Positions 8,616 to 18,608 of a stretch of DNA of 64,000 bases are shown piece by piece. This DNA is from Parietichytrium sp. I65-24A (Eukaryota; Sar; Bigyra; Thraustochytrida; Thraustochytriidae). Both the position numbers and the translations under genes were made by a program. The notes beneath the pieces are model-generated. The model did not search any database and was not told the DNA's origin. It saw only the letters and a list, made by a program, of their open reading frames with translations. Numbering within the stretch: the stretch's first letter is position 1; every line of letters starts with the position of its first letter. The stretch spans positions 89,933 to 153,932 of the forward strand of contig BLSF01000081.1 in the NCBI GenBank assembly GCA_012862575.1, written 5' to 3'.

Positions 8616-11298
8616 TGTTAGTATTCTTGGTATTGTTTGTTTGTTTGTTTGTTTGTTGATCTGCTCCCTCCTCTCTCTCTCTCTCTCTCTCTCTGTGTGT
8701 TTGTTGCGCTTCTTCGCCGCTTTGACCGAACGCGCGCTTCACCTGTGTATGTGTGTATGCAAGCGTACGCCAAGTGTCCTCGCAGGGTTAACCTTACTGG
8801 TACTCGGTATTTGGTGTTTAGGAGTGGAAGAACGTGCCAACTTTGGAGTGTGGAAATGTGGGCAATTTTCGGAACGAAGAATTGGTTAAGGAGGAGCCTA
8901 GCACTGCATAGCACTTGGAGGAGGTCCAAGCTAGGGTTTTGAATAAGATGGAATAGTGTCGGTGCTAGAAATATCGTTGTTCACGGCGTGTAGGAATGGC
9001 TACGGAAAGTGATAGTAGTGAGGTGTAGTTGGACCATCTTTTGTACGATTTCTAGCTCAGGTCCCCATACTCCATATACCGGAAAGTGTAATACCAACTT
9101 ACACTACTGTTCAAGTTAAGCAGGGGTTATGTACCGACTCGAGCGAAAGAACTACGACCAAATTAAAGTAAACTATAGAGACGGCGGATGTTGCTATTAC
9201 GTCGCTGGAAAAGGAGAAAAGTTGTAAAATCGGCTATCTGAGACTGTCTATACCATACAGTAGGAGTCAAGGAGAGGACTTACTACCGGGATATAGTCTT
9301 CAATTAGCTTGAAGTGGTACTCAACTAGCTAGGAATGCGGACGGCAAGGGAGAGAGCATGTTTGTTGTTTTGTTTTGACTGACTCGCTTTATGCGCATCA
9401 ATGAATAGGTCAAAGAGAGATTTTGACAGGATGCACAGAAAAGCTGAAGTGAGCTCAACGTTCAGCTAATTTACCGTGTAAAACTGAGAAAAAATAAAGA
9501 AAGAAATACCTGAGGCGACATTCTAAACTAAATTTTGGTTCATAACAAACAAACGGTCACAAGTTGCGAGTGCTTGCAGTATTAAAGTTAACTATAAGTC
9601 TCCGTAGGGAGATTCGGAGCGAGAGGAGGGAGGAAGGAAGTGTGTGCCACCTACTAGCACTATCGGTAGCTGTGAGTAGTGTGGGTGCCTGAACGCGAAC
9701 AGTATACGTATCAATAAGACGTTATTAGCCGCTGACGTAGATAATTCCTTCACAATTGACAGTGAGTTCCGTCGTAGCAGTTCGTACAGCCTCGGTATAG
9801 CAAACTTGCGCAAGCAGCGCACGCTGGTGTCTTTCGAGTCTTTACTACATCGTAGCTACGCAGAGTGGTAGTACTGCTCGGTGAAACGTGGTTCCTGGAC
9901 AGTAGTAATGAGTAGTGACGTGTAAATTTTTGGATTTCCCGACATTTTCTCCCAGATAGTGTTAATATTATTTTCTTTAGCCGTTTAGGAATTCGGATGA
10001 TTATGATTATTCCGTGAGTGACTATCACATATGCTAAGCAACTGGAACCGAGTGCTGAGGGAAGCAGGAGAATAGTTCCAGTTCCCTCTTTCAGGTCAGG
10101 TCAAAAATTGTTCGCCAGAAGCCACCCTGATACGTCCCATATGTCCCATGGTTTAGAACTCGAGTACCGAGTGTGAGTGCTGAGTTGGTGGCATTGGTAC
10201 TGAGTACTCACAGTCAGTGCCGGTCGGAACAATTATTCGAGTAGCTTCTCATCATTATCATTATGCAATCATCATCGTCATCACACGGCCAATCGTGATG
10301 CGCATCAATTAATCGTCAGCTCGTTTGGCGAACTCGCTCTACTGTGCATTCTTCCAAGATTGGAGCGGTGTGCAAACGACGAGCTGCTCACTTGCATGCG
10401 CAAGAAACGGTATCGAGGTTCCCGCCACATCTCGACGCTTGCTAACGCCATTGGTAATAATTGCCGTGTTGGAACTAGCGTTGGGGCCGGTCGGAGCAAT
10501 GTGTGAACGGAGCGCCTCGTGTAGCTCAACATCATACGGTCATATTTGAACACAGTTTTTACACTCATATGCGCGTCAGCACGTGCAAGCAGTTCCTTTC
10601 AAGACTGCATCTCTGTCTCTTCATTTGAACAACACAGAAAACTACAAAAACCAGAATCCGGTACCATTACTTACCGCCAATGTTAGAACCCTCCTCGCCT
10701 TTGCACATCTTTGCACGACACCTTAACAGGACGCTATAACGCCGGTCTAATAAAGTGCACACCTCTTTTGGAAGAGAGCCAGATTAAAAGTCTTATACAG
10801 CACTAGCCTTTTCCCCTGGTCTGGGAAACCCATTTGCAGCGGCGAAATCTGGTCCGCAATAGGAATCGGCTACTACAGCTAAGCTCTATGGGAAAAGTTT
10901 TTGCACTTGCTAGAGCATAGTTATGTACTCTTAATGCTCTCATACTTCACTGCTTCCATCTATCACTAACAGTAGGACTGGGGGAAGAAATTACACGTCG
11001 TAGGAGTAAGTTAACCATACGCGGTAGCAGACGCTGCTGAGGACCGCTAGTAGCTTCCTATTGTCCGTAGGCGCGAGCATACCTTGGTCTGGTCAGCTGG
11101 TAGCAGCTCCTAGTGGGAAAGCGGTAGTGGAGAGAAGTTTGTACTCTGTGTAACGACGGGCGGCTCTAATTCAGCGTTCTCGCAAACACGTTCCAGACCG
11201 CAAACACGTTTTGGCGAAAGAGTGACGGAGTGCGTTGTGTGTTGAGTGTTGTATGTGTTGTGCGTCGTGGGTGTAGTAGGTCAGCGGGGAAAGACGAA
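8616..11298. other. 2.7-kb gene-poor region with microsatellites
   Basis: No open frame longer than about 105 codons looks protein-like on either strand. It begins with a (TTTG)n tract at about 8633-8657 and a (CT)n tract at about 8670-8695. The rest is unique sequence with many stops. A perfect palindrome GTACTGAGTAC occurs at 10197-10207. I could not identify a transposon, tRNA or rRNA in it. Confidence 0.6.
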
Positions 11299-12795
11299 AT
11301 GGCGGAAGGTTTGGCTGCCGAAGTCGGCGTGAGCTTGGCGGTGACGGCGGGCACGAAAGTATTCCGCGTCTTTGAACGGCAGTGGAGGGCGGTGGCGAAT
11401 CCAACCAAGGAGTGCAAACTGTTGTACATCGATGTGTGCATCCTCGAGGAGGCTGCGGATGCGGCGGAGTTGGTGACAGAAGCCACCGTGCGCAGGTATT
11501 TAGAGAAAGTAAAGTTCGATGTGATGCAAAGCTCGCAACTTATTCATGAATATGTGAATATGGGAACTCGACAACGATTCTTCAAGGCACGCGCGATGGC
11601 CAATCGCTTTAAAGAGCAACACGATATTCTGGAAAGGCACATCGTACACCTCGGCAGGGAACTGCAAGGTCAGTCTACCTTTAACCTCACCGCTGCCCGC
11701 AAAGAGGCAAAGAACCTTGCCGACCAAAAATACGATGAGACCAACAAGGCTCGAGTCGATATTTTAGTTGATCAAATAGAGCTGGCAGGAAGAGAGAATG
11801 ACGAAAATGCAAAGATGACATACTACTTCGAGCTCGCAGCCCTGCTTGGCGACGAGGCGTCGGCTAAGAAAGCTTTGGCTTCAAGAGTCAAGTCGATGAG
11901 ATCTCTTGGAGTCAAGTCCATGAGATCCCTTAGTCCAGAGGAAGAGCTTGCGCCGTGGGAGGAAGGTATCAAATCCCTGGGCCCTTTTGGAGTGTGCCGC
12001 GCGAGTGAATTGGACGCGGACAGCTTTAGCGTGGACTCGACGAATAGCACGAATCCGCGGTACGAAGTCAGTACCAAAAATACCAGACTTCGTCATTTTC
12101 TGAGCGTTCTCAATAAAGAAACTTTGTCTGGTTCGTTGTCTCCGATCGCCAAGGTCAATGTCCCTCTGATAACCCGACAAGCGCTACTTATTCCACAGGA
12201 TGCAACCGAATTTGCTTTGGTGTATCCTGTGGATGGTCTAGAGAATGCAGATCCTTCTCATTTTCATGATACACCGAGGTACGAGGAGTATCTGTTGTTT
12301 CACGGTGGATTCGTCTACTTTAACAACAAGAAACGTGTGGTGGGAGTCAACTGCTTCTATGACAAAGAGAACAAGAACCCATTTCTTTGGTTTCAAAGCG
12401 CAATATGCCTCTCGAAGGACGTTGAAGAGGCTCTTCATTCAAGCAGTAGATTCCATCCTGTGACGGAAGCGTCTCTGATGGAGTCCGGTGCTATTTATTT
12501 CGCCTGGATCAACCCTGGGGAGAAGCTTGGAAACGCAGATGGTTCCGATTGGCTTTACGGCGCTTTCGCATACCTTAACGAAGACTCGGCGTACAACCAA
12601 CTCTTTCCACTCGTAAGTATTGAGGACATTTTGAGCGTGGATTTGCTCGCAGACCGTGCTTCAACTCAAAGGAATAAACCTTTCAGGAAGAAGTTTGGGG
12701 CGGACGAAGATGATAAGCTGGTGTCCGTTATGGACAAAACCCCAAGCTCGGAATCTGCTCGCGCTGGCGGAAACGGTTGTTGCATTATTTCTTGA
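11299..12795 (+). CDS. Prenylated protein with MLKL/HeLo-like four-helix N-terminus
   Basis: A 498-aa protein. The start is the ATG at 11299; the preceding in-frame codons are Cys/Val-rich leader without a domain. Residues about 1-140 are all helical with the pattern of the MLKL-NTD/HeLo/4HB group: an N-terminal amphipathic helix, a helix with 'CKLLYIDVCILEEA', then 'RYLEKVKFDVMQSSQLIHEY', then 'RQRFFKARAMANRFKEQHDI' and a last helix ending 'LQGQSTFNL'. A charged linker follows ('SRVKSMRSLGVKSMRSL' is an internal duplication). Residues about 250-440 form a mixed alpha/beta region that I do not recognise. The protein ends in CIIS preceded by another Cys, a farnesylation-type CaaX box with a possible palmitoylation site. 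Known 4HB/HeLo domains attack or bind membranes in regulated cell death in animals, plants and fungi. The domain call is by pattern only. Confidence 0.7.
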   Translation: MAEGLAAEVGVSLAVTAGTKVFRVFERQWRAVANPTKECKLLYIDVCILEEAADAAELVTEATVRRYLEKVKFDVMQSSQLIHEYVNMGTRQRFFKARAMANRFKEQHDILERHIVHLGRELQGQSTFNLTAARKEAKNLADQKYDETNKARVDILVDQIELAGRENDENAKMTYYFELAALLGDEASAKKALASRVKSMRSLGVKSMRSLSPEEELAPWEEGIKSLGPFGVCRASELDADSFSVDSTNSTNPRYEVSTKNTRLRHFLSVLNKETLSGSLSPIAKVNVPLITRQALLIPQDATEFALVYPVDGLENADPSHFHDTPRYEEYLLFHGGFVYFNNKKRVVGVNCFYDKENKNPFLWFQSAICLSKDVEEALHSSSRFHPVTEASLMESGAIYFAWINPGEKLGNADGSDWLYGAFAYLNEDSAYNQLFPLVSIEDILSVDLLADRASTQRNKPFRKKFGADEDDKLVSVMDKTPSSESARAGGNGCCIIS

Positions 12796-13553
12796 ACAGA
12801 TTTTGCGATCACCGTCGCTCCAGCCCTAGTCACCTTCCAGGTAGTCCCGAATTCCGCAATCCGGGTTCTATGGCCTCGTTCTGGCACCTGTGCTAGATCA
12901 AAGCCCGGGCCTCACTCACCTTCTTTCCAATCGTTGCCCGGATGAGCTTATTAATAAACGTCTGACAGTGAATTCTGAAGAATTCTCCGCTGACAGTGCG
13001 GGTCATCCAGTGACCCCTAACATAGTATTACAACAAAAAAACACAAATTTATCACACCTGTTGCTCAATTCTGTTCATGAATTCTGTAAAAATGCAAACA
13101 AACTCACGTGTCGGAAACATTCCCCTGGGCGTGCACGCACTTATACGCACTTGCCCTTCGTCCACCTCCCCATCTTCATCCACATTGACTTTGAACATCA
13201 CATACATAACCTGGTACACTACTCCACCCGCAGAACAGCATCGCAGAACAGATTCAAACCCCGGCCTACCTCAGCCGCCTAATCACCACCTACCACCCTG
13301 ACCACAAAAGCGTTCCGCAGTTGGAAGCCAAGCAAAAAGCACGAAGCACAAAGGCAAGAGTCAAAAGTCAGAACTCAACTCAAGTCAGAGGTGCGCGAGA
13401 GTGAGGGAGACGTAGGAGTAGTATACATAGCACGATAAGAGGCGTGGAGAAGAGTACGCGAGTACCCCAGCGAGGATCGGCAGAGACTGGCGTTGTCGGG
13501 ATTGCAGCTGTTCGGTCGGAGCGGAGGTTGGACGGATTGACGGACAAGTAAAG
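12796..13553. other. Intergenic, no gene seen
   Basis: No supported coding frame. AATAAA at about 12952. Near-repeat half-sites GAGTAC occur at about 13452-13466, just upstream of the next gene. Confidence 0.5.
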
Positions 13554-14633
13554 ATGCAAGAGCACTGCGAACTGGTGGAGAAGTACGCGCGAGCGCAGAA
13601 TGAGCGCAACTTTGGCGTCTCAGAAGATGTTTTCGAGCCTTTCACGGAAAGCGTTATGGACAAGCTGAGATGGTTTGCGAATGCGAGACTGCAAGTGCAG
13701 AAGAGTACCATGGAACCTGTAGATATTGAGCTGGCAGAGGAGGTGCAGGATTTGGAGCGCGAGACTGAGGCGAGAATGGCTGAGCTTGACAAGCAGAGAA
13801 TTGAAGTGCCAGAGAGAATTGAGGAGCTTTTGAAGCGACACTGGAACACACTCGATCAGCAGATGCCGTCAGGAGAGGCGCACAGTTGTGCGCGAAGCAA
13901 AAAGACTGGAATGGCTCTGAGGAATTGCACCGCACGGGATGAGAAGATACAAAAGTTAAAGTCGCTTGTTGCGGAGCACAAGGCACTGATTGAAAATTTG
14001 GCCGGTTCTGTGCCGGGCACGACAAATATCTTGAGAGAAACAATTCGGGTTGCAATGAGCGGGGAGCCGTTGCAACAATCCGAGGTAGAAGAGTTGCTCG
14101 CAGCCAAGATCACGCAAACAGATGAGGGAAATGCAGCCCAAGAAGAAGCTAATCAGGGGGTAGTCTCCTCTGTGGACCAGCTTCCAAAGCACTACCAGCT
14201 GGTGAAAGGGGTGGCAAGATCCATGCGCATGACTAATTATGGCAGCAAACGGAGCAGAGAGGAAGCCGAGTTGGTGAACGCTTCCTCGACTACCCGTCCG
14301 TCCACTTCGTTTATCAATAAAAGCGCAGCCGTTACAGATGCAAGCCAAAGTTCCAGAGACACCGAAACCGTACCGACTGTTCAAACCCGCCCAAAGACTT
14401 CCAGTGAAGAGAAGCAGTTGCCATCCCCCGACACAGCTGTTCGTGAGCCTGGCCGTGAGCTACAAAATCTGGACCACTCTGTATCTTCCAAAAACACCTC
14501 AAAAACACCTATCAAAAAACAACAGCCTCGAACGCCGCAAAGCACGAAACGAAGGAAACTTGCGGCAAAGTCGCCAAACTCTGCAACGCCACGCCAAGAA
14601 CTTTGCTCCACTCCGCACGGCCTGCGAGCGTAG
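13554..14633 (+). CDS. Coiled-coil protein, possibly Mis14/NSL1-like
   Basis: A 359-aa hydrophilic protein starting at the first ATG. Residues about 1-110 are helical. The segment 'MEPVDIELAEEVQDLERETE' continuing into 'RIEVPERIEELLKRHW' resembles in spacing the Mis14/NSL1 kinetochore family, in which a Pro-Asp-x-x-Leu helix is followed by a helix ending in an R/P element. A second helical region at about 123-190 contains a 'SVPGTTNILRE' break. Residues about 200-359 are disordered, Ser/Thr/Pro/Lys-rich with basic clusters such as 'KRRKL' and several TP/SP sites. NSL1 is part of the Mis12 complex that links centromeres to Ndc80. The assignment is weak; a generic nuclear coiled-coil protein is equally possible. 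That the gene is real is better supported than its name. Confidence 0.55.
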   Translation: MQEHCELVEKYARAQNERNFGVSEDVFEPFTESVMDKLRWFANARLQVQKSTMEPVDIELAEEVQDLERETEARMAELDKQRIEVPERIEELLKRHWNTLDQQMPSGEAHSCARSKKTGMALRNCTARDEKIQKLKSLVAEHKALIENLAGSVPGTTNILRETIRVAMSGEPLQQSEVEELLAAKITQTDEGNAAQEEANQGVVSSVDQLPKHYQLVKGVARSMRMTNYGSKRSREEAELVNASSTTRPSTSFINKSAAVTDASQSSRDTETVPTVQTRPKTSSEEKQLPSPDTAVREPGRELQNLDHSVSSKNTSKTPIKKQQPRTPQSTKRRKLAAKSPNSATPRQELCSTPHGLRA

Positions 14634-15259
14634 GGCTTGAGGAGAGCTCGATTCCTCTGACTCGAGATTTAAAAACCTGGAATTGTACTACCAACTTGCT
14701 ATCGATAACTTCGCTTCTCATACTTCTCGTACAATCTCTGTTTTCGTCTGTGCTTTGCTTCGCAAACAAATACGTATCTATTCGGCTTCTCCTCTTCTTT
14801 CTATCCCGCTGAGTGGTGTATAGCTTGCACTTTCTGAAAACATCACGGTTGGTCGACACTGTCAAATTGTTCTCCTCTTCTTGGAAAATGTGGCCGAGCT
14901 GGCTGTACGAAAGACAGTGCGAATTTGAACAAGTGAGCGAACTGATTGTGCCATGCAGCAAAAGAATCATCTTATGCTTTGATAATAAAATGAAGACTTT
15001 ATATTCTTGAAAGAAAACGTTATCTTCCTTTGGTGACTCGGAGGGGCGAGCTGCAACGGAGAATGTGGTGCGTACCAGCCGGCGAAAGGGACATTTCATG
15101 ATTCGAGAATGCAGAGAAACGTTGTGTTTATGTTATTGAAAGAAAAAAGTTACTCTGGAGTGAGATTAGCTGCAACGGAGACTGTGGTGCGTACTGGGTA
15201 GAGTTCTTGCAAGCTGCTTCTCTGCAAACGACTGCCAAGCCGCCACGATGTGAAAATTT
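14634..15259. other. Convergent 3' spacer, no gene seen
   Basis: It separates the coiled-coil gene (plus) from ARPC4 (minus). AT-rich. A 195-codon antisense frame (14512-15099) overlaps the end of the real gene and has no recognisable feature. Confidence 0.5.
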
Positions 15260-15923
15260 CTAAGCAAATTGCTTCATGTACTCGTGGGCAACAATACGAG
15301 CACGGGTGTTGACGGTGATTTTCATTCCGTTGATCTCCTTGTCGATCTCTTCCATGAATTGTATTACAAAGTCCACCAGCTTGTGCTTCCAAAGGTCTTC
15401 CAGGTGCTTGTGGGTGATGAGAAAGCTCAGGTCAAACCCCTTCAACGCTTTGCGGCGGAGAATGATGAACTGCTCTGCGCGCTGCATCAAGAAACGCGAA
15501 AACCTGTCTGTAAGAATCATTTCGATCTCATCGGCCTGCTTGATGCGGATGCTTACGCGCACCGAGTTGATCGAAGACTCGATAAAGCACTGCTCGTTTT
15601 CGTTTCTGGATACAGTCACAGGCTTCAGCAAGAGCTCGCGGCTGCCGCGAACCTCCACCTCCGGCTTGTTGTGCCTTTCCACCACCTGGGACGGAAAGTT
15701 TCTCAGACACATAGCCCCCTCCAGGGAGGTCCTGATACTGTCGAGATACGGCTTCAACGTGTTTGCCTACCATCGTCCATTGCCCGCGCATTTTAAATTT
15801 CACCACGTCACATTCACCCACCCGGCCCAGGACATAGTCACATACACACAATCCTCACACGTCAGCGCCAACATCACTCGCCAACGAGCGATGTCCTCAA
15901 GCATAATATTACCAACTCACCAT
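15260..15923 (-). CDS. ARPC4: Arp2/3 complex subunit 4 (two exons)
   Basis: Exon 1 is only the ATG at 15923-15921. A 154-nt intron (15920-15767) follows, and exon 2 (15766-15260) encodes the rest, giving 169 aa, against 168 in animals. The sequence is near-invariant for ARPC4: '[20 protein letters not shown]', '[13 protein letters not shown]', '[18 protein letters not shown]', '[14 protein letters not shown]', '[14 protein letters not shown]'. Evidence for the intron: the frame is closed by TAG just before 'ANTLKPYL', which aligns with the conserved N-terminus after Met; that TAG is a good acceptor; and the sequence ATG|GTGAGT lies upstream in the right phase. ARPC4 forms the core heterodimer with ARPC2 that anchors the actin branch complex to the mother filament. 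Its presence implies branched-actin machinery in this organism. Confidence 0.95.
15767..15920 (-). other. Spliceosomal intron of ARPC4
   Basis: Minus-strand donor GTGAGT starts at 15920 and the acceptor TAG ends at 15767; 154 nt, after the first codon (phase 0). Removing it joins the ATG to the conserved second residue of the protein. Confidence 0.88.
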
Positions 15924-16929
15924 CTTTCCTCTAAAATCCTTTCTTTATCGTCTGTACACACCTGTTCTTCGCCGGCCTCCTCTACACATTCACAGTTCGC
16001 AACGCCAAAAAATCGTCAGTTTACCCATCATCTTCCCTTCCTACCGAATGCACACTTTCTTTTCATCAATTTCCCCGCTCCTCTCGCGCAGCTCCCCTTC
16101 GCCGGTCACCTACATTATTTATCAGTCGCAGCGGCCACAACTGTACCAGTGGCGTACGCGAAAAGTGTCCTCGCGGATACTTCTACTGTGTGTGAACTGT
16201 AACTGCTAAGTAGTTCGACCAGTTCGGCCTACCTACTGTATCTTCTCCCTTCGCTAGCATTTTGTATAGTACACGCTAGTAACGCTCTGGAGTATCAGTG
16301 TTTGTGATAGATGGGGGAGGTAAGAGCTGTCTGATCTGCTTCCGCTTATTCCTTGAGTTCTAATGAATTTATTAGCAACAACTAGGTTCCTGCCCCCTCC
16401 CTCGATACTACTGATAGTAGTAATAGGTCCCTACACGGACAGGGGAGAGGATAGCTAGGTGTAACACAGAACCCTCTTTCACCTACCCCAATCTCTAGCA
16501 GTTGACACGGGTGCTATGCCGATAGGACGTAGGACTACTAGAGGTGGGTAGATAGGGATCATCAGGGATAGGGATAGGTCTAATGGTAGTGGTAGTGGAG
16601 AGTATAGTAGGAGTGATCAAGGCTGGCTACTCGAGTCTGCCCAACTGAAGGGGGGCATCCGGGGTGAGGTTCTACTAGCAGATACTCTAAAGGGGGGAAA
16701 TGGTGTGTTGTGGTTGTTGTGGTACAGTGTTGTGCGACGAACGTTTGGAAGCTGACAGTGGATTGATTGGCCTTCCAAAAACGCATATTGCATACAAAGA
16801 TGGGGGAAGACTCTGTTTTGACATTGACGTTTTGTTGTATCTTTTTGACGATTCTGAGTTCTGTTCTGATTTATTTGGAGTGATATGGTGCAAGCATGAA
16901 GAGTTCGGAATTTGGAATGGGCGGTGTAG
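15924..16929. other. Intergenic, no gene seen
   Basis: Upstream flank of ARPC4, then unique sequence rich in tag-type triplets (about 16390-16620) with stops in all frames. The 86-codon frame at 16700-16960 is not supported by any motif. Confidence 0.5.
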
Positions 16930-17215
16930 TGGCACGTTGAATGACCAAGATGGAGCGTAGCGCTGGCTCGCGATGCCCGGTGCCGTACTTCGGCACTAGA
17001 ATGGTTGCCCGTCACATTCGAATCTGCTTTTAAGGGCTGTCGTACATTTGCGATATTATTAAGAGACAAAACGCCTCTCTGGTGTTGTTGACGGCATTCT
17101 GTGGCAGGAACCTATTCAAAACTTGCGGGTTCTTACTGACAAGTCGATCATCTTGAAGGAGGCATCAAGTCCTCGGTTCCAGCCCGATTGTTCTTAGACG
17201 TGTCTGAGAATTAGA
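16930..17215 (-). pseudogene. Decayed copy of 3' end of adjacent membrane-protein gene
   Basis: This stretch aligns, base by base with small gaps, to the 3' part of the neighbouring gene at 17465-17790. Shared runs include GAGCGTAG, CTCGCGATG, CTGTCGTACATT and TCCAGCCC, and the spacing across the intron of the parent is similar. In the frame matching exon 2, the codons after the conserved 'MYD' give a TAA and soon after a TGA, so it is non-coding. It is a tandem duplicate about 550 bp from its source. Its boundaries are estimates; similarity fades beyond about 17215. Confidence 0.8.
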
Positions 17216-17409
17216 GGTCGGTGAGAAAGGAACGCCCCTCTATGGTCAGCATAAGGTACTTTTGAAGCGGGTCTCTTCCATCTTAGCGGAGAATGACGAA
17301 GAGGCGAGGCATAATTTGGAACCTGAAAAACCTGAGGCGAATACAAAACTAACATGTTTTCATATACACATATATCTACAGGCAAAGGTCCGTCTCTACT
17401 AGAGTCAAT
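17216..17409. other. Spacer between gene and decayed copy
   Basis: It may contain further, unrecognisable duplicated sequence. Nothing else is seen. Confidence 0.4.
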
Positions 17410-18608
17410 TTAGCAGATCGTGCAGCCACGTCTCTGTGGAACCAGGATCATGTGGCGGATAGCATTGAACACCTGCAAAGGGCTGTGCTGTATGACCCAG
17501 ACCGAGCGTAGAGATGACTCGCGATGTCCGCCGGCGTACATGCACATCATCATGCCTGGAACGATTGTCATCCACATGCAAACTCGCATGAAAGTGTTGT
17601 CGTACATTCGCGCCATCTTGTTGTTGTCGTCTGAATTTAGTAAGAAGGAGGAAGACACGTGTCAGCGATTGGTTCCAATTGACTTCATTCTGTTGAAGGC
17701 ACAAACTTAAACTTACAGATTCTGACTGACACGTCGCGTTCCTTGACAAAGACATCGAGATCCCGAGTCCAGCCCAGTTGTCGAACATACGATCTGACGA
17801 GGTACACGAGTGCGGACTTGTTCCAGTGAATCTCCTTCTTCATCTGAAGGCACCGCAGCTTATTCTTGTCGTGCAAATAGGAATCTACCATTTCCTCGAC
17901 CGTCTTTTTGCTTCTGTCAGCGGTCGTAATTTTTCCGTACGGATAAATAAAGTGCGAAATGTCGATTTCATGTAAAAAATCTCTGACGCGCCTCCGTGTA
18001 GTGTTGCCATTGACATTTTCAGTTCTGTGGTGATATCCCTCAACCTTCAGATACACCACAGGCCTCGTGTTGTACATATTGAAGAATTTGTAGATCTCTT
18101 CGCGGTTGGACAGAAGAGGGTCGCGCGAACGAATTCCGCTGTGCAGGGTGTCCGACCTAATCTTCGCTCCAGAGTACGCCCAAGGCATAATAGGCATTGC
18201 TCCATCAGCGATCTCAATTTTCTCTGAGGCTTGATCTGCGGTGAAGGCTGGAGCAGGTGGAGCAAAGTTATTCTGGACGCCCGTGTAATCCACAGCGACT
18301 GGCATTCTTTGGTTATTCAAAACATTGATCTCCTCGGCAGTGAAGTAAGTTCCCTCTGGCGGAACAATGCTTGCCGTTGCAATGTTCTGATATTCTGCGT
18401 CACCCGTGAGCTTGCTCACATCAAAACCTTGCATTCGATAATCGTTGAGAATATGCGCTTCGGGAATCATTTCCGGCATAGCGTGAGAAACGGTACCGCT
18501 TTTGGTCTCAGGCTGCGACAAGTATGGAGTTGCCATTGGGATTTCTTCACTTGGCACGCGTGGAGCGCTTGGCTCTGGCATGGACCATTTCGCGTCATCT
18601 CCCAGCAT
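17410..18608 (-). CDS. Conserved membrane protein of unknown function (two exons)
   Basis: Exon 1 is 18608-17717 and exon 2 17630-17410; an 86-nt intron between them gives 370 aa. Evidence for splicing: donor GTAAGT at 17716, acceptor TTCAG ending at 17631, a CTGAC branch-like motif between, and phase 1 to phase 1 continuity (892 + 221 nt is divisible by 3). Residues about 1-150 are Pro/Ala-rich and probably disordered. Residues about 190-300 are a folded Trp/Tyr/Arg-rich domain ('YHHRTENVNGNTTRRRVRDF', 'DISHFIYPYGKI'), then a junction 'VRIYDNNKMARMYDNTFMR' leading into a hydrophobic segment 'VCMWMTIVPGMMMCMYAGG'. The layout (Thr/Arg-rich 'RTRT..V.DF' strand pair, one late hydrophobic span) resembles uncharacterised TM proteins of fungi and protists (recollection, not a search). 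The ATG at 18608 is the first in frame. Confidence 0.75.
17631..17716 (-). other. Spliceosomal intron, 86 nt
   Basis: GTAAGT donor and TTCAG acceptor on the minus strand, phase 1. Without splicing the protein would end 11 residues later and lose the hydrophobic C-terminal segment. Confidence 0.85.

Noticed and set aside
9105-9125. 5S-rRNA-like string AAGTTAAGCAGGGG
   Set aside because: Only a short coincidence; flanking sequence has no 5S secondary structure.
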